From contig CALFUL010000023.1 of assembly GCA_937929935.1 (NCBI GenBank), positions 102,511 to 166,510 of the forward strand: a DNA stretch of 64,000 nt, given 5' to 3'. The DNA comes from an uncultured Flavobacteriaceae bacterium. Lineage in GTDB: Bacteria > Bacteroidota > Bacteroidia > Flavobacteriales > Flavobacteriaceae. The position numbers and the translations under genes are program-made. This document shows, piece by piece, positions 8,981 to 17,944 of this stretch. Under the pieces are notes generated by a model. That model was not told where the DNA came from, ran no database searches, and saw nothing but the letters and a program-made list of their open reading frames with translations. Numbering within the stretch: the stretch's first letter is position 1; the number at the start of each line of letters is the position of its first letter.

Positions 8981-10153
8981 ATGCCCAATAACAATTCAAA
9001 AAACTACTTTTCATCTGACTTCAAACTAGGTATTTTAGGAGGCGGACAACTAGGCAAAATGATGCTGTATGAAACTCGAAAATTTGATATTCATACAATG
9101 GTTCTTGAAGCATCAAATGATGCGCCCTGCCGCATTGCTTGTGATGAATTTGTATTAGGTAGTTTAATGGATTTTGATGCCGTGTATAATTTTGGCAAAC
9201 AGGTTGATGTATTGACCATTGAAATTGAGAATGTAAATATAGATGCACTTGAAAAGCTTGAGAATGAAGGCATAAAAGTATTTCCACCAACTAAGGCGCT
9301 TAGAACAATTCAAAACAAGGCGACTCAAAAACTGTTTTATACTGATAATAACATTCCTACGGCCGAGTTTTCTAGGTTTGCTTACGCCAGTGAAATAAAA
9401 GATGCGGTTGAGAATGGCGGACTAAATTTTCCGTTTGTATGGAAAGCAACACAATTTGGGTATGACGGTCAAGGTGTAAAAGTGGTTCGTTCTATGGATG
9501 ATGTTGACGGATTGCCTGCCGGAGAGTGTATTGCTGAAAAAATGATTCCGTTTAAGAATGAATTGGCAGTCATTGTAGTAAGAAATCCTAGCGGACAAGT
9601 AGTTACCTACCCTGTAGTTGAAATGGAGTTTCACCCGGAAGCTAATCAAGTAGAGTATGTGATTTGTCCCGCTCGTATTGACCCTGTTGTTGCTAAAAAG
9701 GCGCAAGAAATTGCTTTGAAAGTGTCTGAAAAAATTGGACATGTTGGCATTCTAGCCGTTGAAATGTTTCAAACACAAGAAGATGAAATTTTGGTAAACG
9801 AGGTTGCACCAAGACCACATAATAGTGGGCACTATAGTATTGAAGCCAGTTATACCAATCAATTTGAGCAGCATATAAGAGCTATTTTAGATTTACCTTT
9901 AGGAAAAACAGACAGCAAAGTTGCTGGTATAATGGTCAACCTAGTTGGTGCAGAAGGATATACCGGAGATGTGGTGTATGAAAACATTGCAGAAATCATG
10001 GCGATGAATGGCGTTACACCTCACATTTACGGTAAAAAACAAACGCGCCCTTTTCGAAAGATGGGTCATGTAACTATTGTGAATGAAGATGTTGATGAAG
10101 CAAGAAGGGTTGCACAGCAAGTAAAAGAACGAATTAAAGTAATTTGTAAATAA
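8981..10153 (+). CDS. purK: 5-(carboxyamino)imidazole ribonucleotide synthase
   Basis: A 390-residue ATP-grasp enzyme that converts AIR, ATP and bicarbonate to N5-CAIR in de novo purine synthesis. The N-terminal FKLGILGGGQLGKMM is the diagnostic pre-ATP-grasp motif; the ATP-grasp core includes FPFVWKATQFGYDGQGVKVV, EKMIPFKNELAVIVVR, and VNEVAPRPHNSGHY. It is followed 69 bases later by purE, which acts on its product, so the pair is a working unit. A PurK/PurE two-step route rather than class II PurE is therefore expected. Confidence 0.97.
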   Translation: MPNNNSKNYFSSDFKLGILGGGQLGKMMLYETRKFDIHTMVLEASNDAPCRIACDEFVLGSLMDFDAVYNFGKQVDVLTIEIENVNIDALEKLENEGIKVFPPTKALRTIQNKATQKLFYTDNNIPTAEFSRFAYASEIKDAVENGGLNFPFVWKATQFGYDGQGVKVVRSMDDVDGLPAGECIAEKMIPFKNELAVIVVRNPSGQVVTYPVVEMEFHPEANQVEYVICPARIDPVVAKKAQEIALKVSEKIGHVGILAVEMFQTQEDEILVNEVAPRPHNSGHYSIEASYTNQFEQHIRAILDLPLGKTDSKVAGIMVNLVGAEGYTGDVVYENIAEIMAMNGVTPHIYGKKQTRPFRKMGHVTIVNEDVDEARRVAQQVKERIKVICK

Positions 10154-10171
10154 AGCACAAAAACCAAGTCT

Positions 10172-10222
10172 CAAATTCCAAAAATCAAGTCTTGGAATTT
10201 GAAATTTATAATTTGGAATTTC
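10172..10222. repeat. AT-rich inverted repeat in the purK-purE spacer
   Basis: CAAATTCCAA (10172-10181) and TTGGAATTTG (10192-10201) are a perfect 10-bp inverted repeat with a 10-base loop, followed by a second half-copy (ATTTGGAATTTC) that runs up to the purE start codon. It has no T-run, so it is not a simple terminator. It may affect mRNA stability or purE translation, or be a dispersed spacer repeat. Confidence 0.5.
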
Positions 10223-10711
10223 ATGAATAAAGTAGCCGTAGTAATGGGAAGCACCAGCGACCTGCCCGTAATGCAGGAAGCTATAGATATTTTAAAAGGT
10301 TTTGATATCGAAGTAGATGTTGATATCGTTTCTGCCCACCGAACACCTGAAAAACTTTTCGAGTTTAGCAAAAACGCTCACACCAATGGTTATGCAGTAG
10401 TTATTGCAGGTGCAGGCGGTGCAGCGCATTTACCCGGCATGGTAGCATCAATGTCGCCGTTACCTGTGATTGGTGTTCCTGTAAAAAGTAGCAACTCAAT
10501 TGATGGTTGGGACTCTGTTCTTTCTATTCTTCAAATGCCAGGCGGAGTACCTGTAGCCACCGTTGCTTTAAACGGAGCTAAAAATGCAGGAATATTAGCA
10601 GCGCAGATAATAGGGTCTTCAGATAAATGTGTGTTAGATAAGATTATTCTTTACAAAGAAGGCTTAAAACAAAAGGTTATTGATGGCGCGAAATCAGTAA
10701 ATAAAAAATAA
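10223..10711 (+). CDS. purE: N5-carboxyaminoimidazole ribonucleotide mutase
   Basis: A 162-residue class I PurE that rearranges N5-CAIR (from PurK) to CAIR. Diagnostic motifs are VVMGSTSDLPVMQEA at the N-terminus, SAHRTPEKLFEF with the catalytic His, and AGAGGAAHLPGMVAS. The ATG at 10223 is chosen because MNKVAVVMGSTSD matches the normal PurE N-terminus; an upstream TTG would add eight residues encoded by the spacer repeat. Confidence 0.97.
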   Translation: MNKVAVVMGSTSDLPVMQEAIDILKGFDIEVDVDIVSAHRTPEKLFEFSKNAHTNGYAVVIAGAGGAAHLPGMVASMSPLPVIGVPVKSSNSIDGWDSVLSILQMPGGVPVATVALNGAKNAGILAAQIIGSSDKCVLDKIILYKEGLKQKVIDGAKSVNKK

Positions 10712-10811
10712 TTATTCGTTGATTCGTTTATTTGTTGAAGTCTTCGAATAAACAAATTACCAAATAAACAAATCTAAGAGAGACTGTCCGTTCGAGCGCA
10801 GTCTAGAACTA
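10712..10811. repeat. purE-peptidase spacer with hairpin and dispersed palindromic repeat
   Basis: The spacer holds an inverted repeat GTTTATTTG / CAAATAAAC and, at 10790-10809, the element GTTCGAGCGCAGTCTAGAAC, an imperfect palindrome (GTTC...GAAC ends). I recognise the GTTCGAGCGCAGTC core as a motif often seen between genes in Flavobacteriaceae, but this window has only this copy, so dispersal is recalled, not shown. Confidence 0.4.
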
Positions 10812-10827
10812 ATTTCTAAGAGCTATA

Positions 10828-12858
10828 ATGAATAATCCTCTTTTACAAAAATTCGATACAGCACCTTTTTCAAAAATAAAAAACGAGCATTTCAAACCTG
10901 CTTTTTTAGAAGCAATGGACGATGCTCGGTCAGAAATTGATGCGATTACGGCTAATACTGAAAATGCCACTTTTGAGAATACCATCGAAACTTTAGAGTT
11001 TTCAGGGCAACAGCTAGATCGAATTTCAAGTGTGTTCTTCAACTTAAATTCTGCTGAAACCAATGAAGAGATTCAAAAGATAGCGCAAGAAGTTTCTCCG
11101 CTACTTTCAGAATTTGGCAATGATATTACACTGAATGAAGATTTATTTAAACGGATTAAATCTGTTTACGAACAGAAAGCTAGTTTGACACTTTCTGTTG
11201 AACAAAAAACCCTTTTAGAGAAACGCTATAAAAGCTTTAGTAGAAACGGAGCCAATCTATCTGAAGAAAAAAAATCACGCCTTCGCGAAATTGATGCTCA
11301 ATCTTCTAAACTAAAATTAGCGTTTGGAGAAAACATTTTAGCAGAAACCAATAAATACCAAAAGCACATTACCAATGAAGCTGACTTAGAAGGATTACCT
11401 GAAGGAGCTAAAGAAGCTGCTGCTCAGCTGGCCAAATCAAAAGGCAAAAAATCTGGATGGATGCTTACTCTCGATTATCCCAGCTACATTCCTTTTATGA
11501 AATACGCTAAGAACAGGGAGCTGCGTAAAGAACTTTCTTTGGCTTTCGGAAGCAAATCATTTAAAGGCGATGAACTAGACAATCAAGAAATCGTTCTGAA
11601 AATTGCCAATTTACGCCACGAAAGAGCAAATCTTTTGGGTTACAAAACTCATGCGCATTTTGTTTTAGAAGAACGTATGGCCGAAACTCCGGAGAAAGTT
11701 CATTCGTTTTTGAATGAACTCCTTGAAAAAGCAAAGCCAGCAGCAGAACGAGAATTCAAAGAATTGGAAGACTTTGCAAAAGAATTAGATGATATTGACC
11801 AATTACAAAAATGGGATAGCAGCTACTATTCTGAAAAATTGAAACAAAAATTGTTCAGTTTAGATGATGAACAATTGAAACCCTATTTCAAATTAGAAAA
11901 TGTCATCGATGGTGTTTTCGAAATAGCTGAAAAATTATTCGGTTTACAATTTGAAGAAGTAACTGATATCGACAAATACCACCAAGAAGTAAAAACCTAT
12001 CGGGTTTATGATTCAGAAAAAAACTTTATTTCAGTCTTTTATGCTGATTTTCACCCTAGAGCCGGAAAACGTGGCGGTGCTTGGATGACTTCCTTCAAAT
12101 CACAATGGAAAAAAGACGGAGAAAATGTGCGTCCGCATATATCTAACGTATGCAATTTCACACCGTCTACGGATACAAAACCATCCCTCTTAACTTTTAA
12201 TGAAGTAACTACTTTGTTTCATGAATTTGGTCATGGTCTGCACGGCATGTTAGCAAACACCACCTACCCTAGCCTATCGGGCACTTCAGTTTATTGGGAT
12301 TTTGTAGAGCTGCCTTCGCAGGTACTTGAAAACTGGTGCTACGAAAAAGAGGCTTTAGAATTGTTCGCTAAGCATTACGAAACAGGAGAAGTAATTCCGA
12401 TGGAATTGGTTAAAAAAATTAAAGAATCGGCGACCTTTCAAGAAGGTATGGCAACTATGCGTCAGTTGAGTTTTGGACTCTTAGATATGTCATGGCACGG
12501 TGCAGACCCTTCTCAAATTACAAATGTAAAAGCGCATGAAACAAAAGCATTTGAAGGCACTAATTTACATCCTGACACTCCAGAAACATGCATGAGCACT
12601 GCTTTCGCTCACATCTTTCAAGGCGGTTATTCTTCAGGGTATTACAGTTACAAATGGGCCGAAGTTCTTGATGCCGATGCCTTCGCATATTTCAAAGAAA
12701 AAGGTATCTTCAACAAAGAAGTTGCTACCAAGTTCAAAGAGCATGTACTTTCAAAAGGCGGTACTGAAAATCCAATGGTACTTTATAAAAGATTCAGAGG
12801 AGCAGAACCTAAGGTAGAAGCATTATTAGAAAGAGCAGGGTTATTAAATATTAGTTAA
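10828..12858 (+). CDS. M3-family metallopeptidase (oligopeptidase A / dipeptidyl carboxypeptidase type)
   Basis: A 676-residue zinc oligopeptidase. The active site is LFHEFGHGLHGML with zinc ligands His465 and His469 and catalytic Glu466; the third ligand is expected in the following helix near ELPSQVLENW. The C-terminal GGYSSGYYSYKWAEVLDADAF is diagnostic for M3A enzymes. There is no signal peptide, so a cytoplasmic role in degrading short peptides is likely. It could be annotated prlC/opdA or dcp; sequence alone does not separate these. The downstream 237-base spacer before the sigma factor gene holds no gene. Confidence 0.93.
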   Translation: MNNPLLQKFDTAPFSKIKNEHFKPAFLEAMDDARSEIDAITANTENATFENTIETLEFSGQQLDRISSVFFNLNSAETNEEIQKIAQEVSPLLSEFGNDITLNEDLFKRIKSVYEQKASLTLSVEQKTLLEKRYKSFSRNGANLSEEKKSRLREIDAQSSKLKLAFGENILAETNKYQKHITNEADLEGLPEGAKEAAAQLAKSKGKKSGWMLTLDYPSYIPFMKYAKNRELRKELSLAFGSKSFKGDELDNQEIVLKIANLRHERANLLGYKTHAHFVLEERMAETPEKVHSFLNELLEKAKPAAEREFKELEDFAKELDDIDQLQKWDSSYYSEKLKQKLFSLDDEQLKPYFKLENVIDGVFEIAEKLFGLQFEEVTDIDKYHQEVKTYRVYDSEKNFISVFYADFHPRAGKRGGAWMTSFKSQWKKDGENVRPHISNVCNFTPSTDTKPSLLTFNEVTTLFHEFGHGLHGMLANTTYPSLSGTSVYWDFVELPSQVLENWCYEKEALELFAKHYETGEVIPMELVKKIKESATFQEGMATMRQLSFGLLDMSWHGADPSQITNVKAHETKAFEGTNLHPDTPETCMSTAFAHIFQGGYSSGYYSYKWAEVLDADAFAYFKEKGIFNKEVATKFKEHVLSKGGTENPMVLYKRFRGAEPKVEALLERAGLLNIS

Positions 12859-13095
12859 TACCTATTCATTTTAAAATGTATGTGCGTAACCAAAAAAAAA
12901 GAAAATACTTCAAAAACAAACACTATTAGCAGTGACTTTTAAAGTTTAACAGCTACCTGTTAAGCCTAAATTATTAACTTTATTTGACTGATTTTGTGAT
13001 ACTTCTGTGATAGCTTTTTATTTATTTTGAGCAAAGTCCATTATCAAAAGTAAGTAAGCTAATGGTTAAATAAAGTTTAACTTAAAGAGACTGTT

Positions 13096-13737
13096 ATGAC
13101 CGCATTAAAATTCAGTGAATCAAAGAAAAATATCAAAGTAATTAAATTAAATACTGTTACTTTTGATAATGATTCAAAAAAAATGGCTTCACACCAACTA
13201 AATCCTGACAACTGGGTAGATCAATACGCTGACTACCTGTTCAATTTTGCGGTTTCACGCGTTAGTAATTCAGAAATTGCTAAAGATTTAGTACAAGAAA
13301 CTTTTTTTGCCGGACTAAAATCTGCAAAAAACTACAAAGGAGAAGCTGCTGAACGTACTTGGCTAATAGCAATTTTAAAGCGTAAAGTCATTGACCATTA
13401 CCGAAAAATAAATTCTAATAAAGGGAAAGCTGAAGTACGTATGTCTTATAGTTCGGCTAGTGATGCTGAAGGAGATTGGTTAGAAGAACAAGTTGCAGAC
13501 CCTTTTAGTAAATTAGAAAATAATCCTATTGAGAATGAAGAATTGGGTATAGCAATTCAAGATTGCATTTCAAAATTACCTAAAAAACAAGCCTTAGTCT
13601 TCAAGATGAAAACCATTCAGCGAATAAGCACTGAAGATATTTGTAATGAACTCGGCATTAATCCGTCAAACCTATGGGTAATGATACACCGTTCAAGAAC
13701 GGCATTGATGGGTTGCCTTAACAAAAACTGGTTTTAA
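13096..13737 (+). CDS. ECF-type RNA polymerase sigma factor
   Basis: A 213-residue sigma-70 family protein. Region 2 is LFNFAVSRVSNSEIAKDLVQETFFAGLKSAKNYKGEA... with RTWLIAILKRKVIDHYRK; region 4 is KQALVFKMKTIQRISTEDICNELGINPSNLWVMIHRSRTALMGCL. The first 32 residues are not part of the sigma fold, and MASHQLNPDNW (ATG at about 13183) is an alternative start. The next gene begins 2 bases after the stop and encodes a small Cys/His protein that is probably its regulator. The signal sensed is unknown. The 237-base leader (12859-13095) contains no other gene. Confidence 0.92.
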   Translation: MTALKFSESKKNIKVIKLNTVTFDNDSKKMASHQLNPDNWVDQYADYLFNFAVSRVSNSEIAKDLVQETFFAGLKSAKNYKGEAAERTWLIAILKRKVIDHYRKINSNKGKAEVRMSYSSASDAEGDWLEEQVADPFSKLENNPIENEELGIAIQDCISKLPKKQALVFKMKTIQRISTEDICNELGINPSNLWVMIHRSRTALMGCLNKNWF

Positions 13738-13739
13738 AA

Positions 13740-13967
13740 ATGATTTCCTGCGAAAAAGCTGCAATAATTTGCAACAAAACCCAATATAAAGAGGCTTCTT
13801 TTATAGAGAAATTGAAGCTTCAATTTCATTTTTTAATGTGCAAAACATGTTCAGCTTTCACAAAAAAAAATACTGAATTCACTACACTCTGTGAAAAAGC
13901 GAACCTGCAAAGTCTTTCTGAAAAAGAAAAACTTAAAATGAAAGAGCTAGTTCAGACTAAGCGGTAA
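13740..13967 (+). CDS. Small zinc-binding anti-sigma-like protein
   Basis: A 75-residue soluble protein coupled to the sigma factor gene (2-base gap). It carries a His30-x3-Cys34-x2-Cys37 motif (HFLMCKTC), the core of zinc-dependent anti-sigma (ZAS) domains, with two more cysteines at 4 and 11 that could complete a zinc or redox site. There is no transmembrane segment, unlike many ZAS anti-sigmas, so it would act in the cytoplasm. The C-terminus is lysine-rich. Homologues are sometimes mislabelled glycine dehydrogenase because gcvP is nearby; nothing in this sequence supports that label. Confidence 0.7.
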   Translation: MISCEKAAIICNKTQYKEASFIEKLKLQFHFLMCKTCSAFTKKNTEFTTLCEKANLQSLSEKEKLKMKELVQTKR

Positions 13968-13968
13968 T

Positions 13969-14787
13969 CTATTTAGCAAGCAAAATTGCTAAAGCACACC
14001 CAAAAACAGGGATAGACTCTACCCAAAAAGCAGCAAAATATTTTGATTGATTTCTTTTTGTAATTCTTAAAACTAAAAGAAGTACAAGGCTTAAAAATAG
14101 TTTTAATAAAAGCTCTTGATTGGTATAATCATCTTTAAAAAAGATTAAGAAAAAGAACAAACCCGTTAAAACAACTCCTATCCATTTAGTCGTTTTAATT
14201 CCGTAACGTTGGGGTAACGTTTTCAAATCAACACTGTCGAATGCTAAATCTCTAATTTCGAAAGGTAAGAGTAAGATTAAAACTAATAGAAAACGCTGTA
14301 CGGTTTCTACCCAAACATCCCACGAAAGTGATTTCTCTTCTAAAAGAATAGGTAAAACAACTGTTGTTCCTGCCCACACTAAAGCCACAATAAAAATTTT
14401 CAAACCTCCCCAACTTCTTAAGTTTTTAACTTTAGGAAGCAAAGGCAATGCATACAATCCTATTAAAAGAATTAAAACAGCGATACCAATGTACGTGTTC
14501 ACATTCATGAAATGCGCATGGTAAAGTGCGATTGCCATACAAATCAAACTGAAAATCTGAATACTTTTATGATACTTATTAGCAACAATGACATACTTTT
14601 TAGCTTCAACGCCGTATTTTATAAAATTATAACAGCCTACAGAGCCAAAAAATATGAACAAGGTTAAATGAAAATCAAGTGAAATGTTTAATGTTAGGCT
14701 TGTTATGACCATTAGTGAAACTACAGCCAAAGAAACATGTACACTAGCATCAAGGTAAAAATCAAAAAGCCTAACAAACCACTTCAT
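13969..14787 (-). CDS. UbiA-like polytopic membrane protein
   Basis: A 272-residue protein with about eight hydrophobic segments. The layout resembles UbiA-superfamily prenyltransferases: a polar loop after the second helix (GCYNFIKYGVEAKKYV) where the first Asp-rich motif would be, and LPFEIRDLAFDSVDLKTLPQRYGIKTTKW, which resembles the second Asp-rich motif and the loop after it. The first motif lacks the usual NDxxD, so catalytic activity is doubtful or the substrate is unusual. It is convergent with the anti-sigma-like gene with a one-base gap and no terminator. The function is not known. Confidence 0.55.
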   Translation of the reverse strand: MKWFVRLFDFYLDASVHVSLAVVSLMVITSLTLNISLDFHLTLFIFFGSVGCYNFIKYGVEAKKYVIVANKYHKSIQIFSLICMAIALYHAHFMNVNTYIGIAVLILLIGLYALPLLPKVKNLRSWGGLKIFIVALVWAGTTVVLPILLEEKSLSWDVWVETVQRFLLVLILLLPFEIRDLAFDSVDLKTLPQRYGIKTTKWIGVVLTGLFFFLIFFKDDYTNQELLLKLFLSLVLLLVLRITKRNQSKYFAAFWVESIPVFGCALAILLAK

Positions 14788-14919
14788 TAAACAAAAATAT
14801 GCAAAGTGTTTATAACTCCATTTTTTGGTTAAAAACTTTCATTCAGTTCATCGATTCTTAGGCAATTTTGAGACATATAATACTTAATTTAGTGCGATAA
14901 AATTTTGATTCTTAAAAAA

Positions 14920-17778
14920 ATGAAAACTGACCAATTTTCTTCACGCCACATAGGTGTTCGGCCTCATGATGAAGCCCAAATGTTGAAACGTATTAATGTT
15001 TCTAGTTTAGAACAACTGATTGAAGAAACAATACCTAATGAGATACGACTTGAAAATCCGTTAAAACTAGACAATCCTTTAAGTGAGCATGAATTTTTAG
15101 GGCATATTGAAGCTTTAGGCGCTAAGAACAAAGTATTTAAATCTTTTATTGGCTTGGGTTATCACGAAAGTTTGGTGCCTTCAGTTATCAAAAGAAATAT
15201 ACTTGAAAATCCGGGTTGGTATACCGCTTACACTCCTTATCAGGCAGAAATAGCACAAGGTAGACTTGAAGCGTTATTGAATTTTCAAACTATGGTTTGC
15301 GATTTGACCGGAATGGAATTGGCAAATGCATCGCTCCTAGATGAAAGCACGGCTGCAGCTGAGGCTATGACTATGCTATTTGATGTTAGAAGTAGAGCTC
15401 AAAAGAAAGCGGATGTCTTAAAATTCTTTGTTTCAGAAGAAATTTTACCACAAACTTTATCACTTTTAAAAACACGATCAGTACCCTTACATATTGAATT
15501 AGTTATTGGTAATCATGAAGATTTTGAATGTACCAATGAGTACTTTGGTGCCTTATTGCAATACCCGGGCAAACATGGCCAAGTTCATGATTACGCAAAT
15601 TTTGTAGCTAAAGCGAATGAGCATGAAATGAAAGTTGCCGTTGCCGCTGATATAATGAGTTTAGTGGTATTGAAAGCACCAGGCGAATTTGGCGTTGATG
15701 TTGTGGTTGGAACCACGCAACGCTTTGGCATTCCGTTAGGATATGGCGGACCCCATGCCGCCTTTTTTGCTACAAAAGAAACATACAAAAGAAGTATTCC
15801 TGGTCGAATCATTGGGGTCACCAAAGATACTGACGGCAACCGTGCTTTAAGAATGGCACTACAAACTAGAGAGCAACATATCAAACGCGATAAAGCAACT
15901 TCAAATATTTGTACGGCTCAAGTTTTATTAGCTGTTATGGCGGGTATGTATGGCGTGTATCACGGACCAAAAGGACTACAATACATCGCTACAAAAATTC
16001 ACAACAAAACCAAGGTTTTAGCTGGGCTTCTTGAAAATTCAGGATTAAAACAACACAATTCAGTGTACTTTGACACGATCAAAGTTGGTGTTGAAAATGC
16101 CAGCACCATAAAATTTGCTGCTGAAAAAGAGTACATTAATTTAAACTACATTGACGAAAAGAATATTTCAATATCAATTAACGAGGCCACATCATTTAAA
16201 GATATTGAGGCCATTGCTTCTATATTTGGAACTTCAAAAACGGGTATAAATGATAACGACTTAAACGACGTTGATTCATCTAAAATAATTTCAGATAATG
16301 TTAAAAGAACAAGTCCGTTTTTAGAAAATGAAGTTTTCAATTCTTACCATTCAGAAACTGAATTGATGCGCTATATCAAAAAGCTTGAGCGAAAAGACTT
16401 GGCATTAAATCATTCTATGATTTCATTAGGTAGTTGTACCATGAAACTCAATGCTGCCTCTGAAATGTTGGCTTTAAGCATGAGTAATTGGGGTAATATT
16501 CATCCTTTTGTGCCCATCAATCAAGCCGAAGGTTATCAAATAATGCTAAAAGAATTAGCAGATGACCTTTCAGAAATAACTGGCTTTGCTGCCACTTCAT
16601 TGCAACCTAATTCAGGGGCGCAGGGTGAATATGCAGGCTTAATGGTCATTCGCGCGTTTCATGAATCAAATAATGAAGGGCATCGCAATATTTGTATTAT
16701 TCCTGCTTCAGCTCATGGCACCAATCCTGCATCAGCAGTTATGGCCGGCATGAAAGTAGTAGTGACTAAAACTGATGAAAAAGGAAATATTGATGTAATT
16801 GATTTAGAAGAAAAAGTAATTGAACATTCAGAAGATCTTGCGGCATTAATGGTAACATACCCTTCAACACATGGGGTCTTTGAATCTTCAATTAAGAAGA
16901 TTACAAAATTGATTCATGACCATGGCGGACAGGTATATATGGATGGCGCAAATATGAACGCCCAAGTTGGCTTGACCAATCCAGGCATGATTGGTGCTGA
17001 TGTTTGTCACTTAAACTTACACAAGACTTTTGCGATTCCGCATGGTGGCGGCGGACCCGGTGTAGGACCCATTTGTGTGGCTTCGCAATTAGCACCCTTT
17101 CTGCCAGGAAATCCGCTTATAAAAACGGGTGGAGAAAAAGCAATTACGGCAATTTCAGGAGCACCCTGGGGAAGCTCACTAGCCTGTTTGATTTCTTACG
17201 GTTATATCAAAATGCTTGGTGAGTACGGTTTAAAAAAATCTACTCAAATTGCAATTCTTAATGCCAATTATATTAAAGAAAGACTTGAAGGTAAGTTTGA
17301 TGTACTCTATACAGGCGAACAAGGTAGAGCGGCACATGAAATGATTATTGATTGTCGCCCTTTCAAACAAAACGGAATAGAAGTTACTGATATCGCCAAG
17401 CGATTGATGGACTACGGTTTTCACGCACCAACCGTTTCTTTTCCGGTAGCAGGAACCATGATGATTGAACCCACTGAAAGTGAAAGCGTAGCTGAATTAG
17501 ACCGTTTTTGTGATGCCATGATTGCCATCAGAGAAGAAATTGATACTGCAAGCGCAGATGAACCAAATAATGTTTTAAAAAATTCACCGCACACCATGAC
17601 GATGGTTACAAACGATACTTGGAATTTTCCTTATAGCAGAGAAAAAGCGGCTTTTCCGTTAGCTTATATCGCAGAAAATAAGTTTTGGCCTAGTGTTAGG
17701 CGTGTTGATGATGCCTATGGCGATCGTAATTTAATTTGCACATGTGCACCCATTGAAGCGTACATTGAAAATTCGTGA
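14920..17778 (+). CDS. gcvP: Glycine dehydrogenase (decarboxylating), P protein of the glycine cleavage system
   Basis: A 952-residue PLP enzyme of the single-chain type, with both halves homologous to the gcvPA/gcvPB subunits. The PLP lysine is Lys702 in HLNLHKTFAIPHGGGGPG; other marks are SSRHIGVRPHD at the start and NSGAQGEYAGLMVIRAF. It decarboxylates glycine and transfers the aminomethyl group to lipoyl-GcvH. The gcvT and gcvH genes are not in the window. The ATG at 14920 is chosen because MKTDQFSSRHIG matches the family start. No glycine riboswitch is seen in the 130-base leader. Confidence 0.97.
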   Translation: MKTDQFSSRHIGVRPHDEAQMLKRINVSSLEQLIEETIPNEIRLENPLKLDNPLSEHEFLGHIEALGAKNKVFKSFIGLGYHESLVPSVIKRNILENPGWYTAYTPYQAEIAQGRLEALLNFQTMVCDLTGMELANASLLDESTAAAEAMTMLFDVRSRAQKKADVLKFFVSEEILPQTLSLLKTRSVPLHIELVIGNHEDFECTNEYFGALLQYPGKHGQVHDYANFVAKANEHEMKVAVAADIMSLVVLKAPGEFGVDVVVGTTQRFGIPLGYGGPHAAFFATKETYKRSIPGRIIGVTKDTDGNRALRMALQTREQHIKRDKATSNICTAQVLLAVMAGMYGVYHGPKGLQYIATKIHNKTKVLAGLLENSGLKQHNSVYFDTIKVGVENASTIKFAAEKEYINLNYIDEKNISISINEATSFKDIEAIASIFGTSKTGINDNDLNDVDSSKIISDNVKRTSPFLENEVFNSYHSETELMRYIKKLERKDLALNHSMISLGSCTMKLNAASEMLALSMSNWGNIHPFVPINQAEGYQIMLKELADDLSEITGFAATSLQPNSGAQGEYAGLMVIRAFHESNNEGHRNICIIPASAHGTNPASAVMAGMKVVVTKTDEKGNIDVIDLEEKVIEHSEDLAALMVTYPSTHGVFESSIKKITKLIHDHGGQVYMDGANMNAQVGLTNPGMIGADVCHLNLHKTFAIPHGGGGPGVGPICVASQLAPFLPGNPLIKTGGEKAITAISGAPWGSSLACLISYGYIKMLGEYGLKKSTQIAILNANYIKERLEGKFDVLYTGEQGRAAHEMIIDCRPFKQNGIEVTDIAKRLMDYGFHAPTVSFPVAGTMMIEPTESESVAELDRFCDAMIAIREEIDTASADEPNNVLKNSPHTMTMVTNDTWNFPYSREKAAFPLAYIAENKFWPSVRRVDDAYGDRNLICTCAPIEAYIENS

Positions 17779-17798
17779 ATTCAGTAATTGCAAGACCT

Positions 17799-17835
17799 AA
17801 CAGCCTTTTTATGTAAATATTAAGGCTGTTTTTTT
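17799..17835 (+). terminator. Rho-independent terminator after gcvP
   Basis: AACAGCCTT and AAGGCTGTT form a 9-bp perfect stem with a 14-base loop, followed by a run of T. Confidence 0.85.
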
Positions 17836-17874
17836 GTTTTAAAACGTAGCAAGTTATTCTTGAACATCGTAACA

Positions 17875-17896
17875 ATTATTATGCATGCATAATAAT
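17875..17896. promoter_or_regulatory. 22-bp perfect palindrome, candidate operator upstream of the ketoacyl synthase gene
   Basis: The palindrome is centred on TTATGCATGCATAA and extends symmetrically to 22 bases. Its 16-base core ATTATGCATGCATAAT recurs at 29322-29337 upstream of the SGNH lipoprotein gene. It lies about 50 bases before the start codon used here, in promoter range. It fits the shape of a site for a dimeric regulator (MarR or TetR type); which one is not shown. Confidence 0.55.
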
Positions 17897-17944
17897 TTAA
17901 AATAATTAATGGTACTTTCAAACATACTATTTCAAATTAATGAC

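Noticed and set aside
9021..9742. Several minus-strand frames within purK
   Set aside because: Antisense shadows of a well-conserved gene, with no independent signals.
13740..13967. Labelling the small Cys/His protein as a glycine dehydrogenase subunit
   Set aside because: It has no similarity to GcvP, which is complete at 14920-17778; the operon partner is the sigma factor.
14788..14919. Glycine riboswitch before gcvP
   Set aside because: The 130-base leader lacks the conserved glycine-aptamer helices and GGAGA-type motifs; it looks like an ordinary AT-rich leader.
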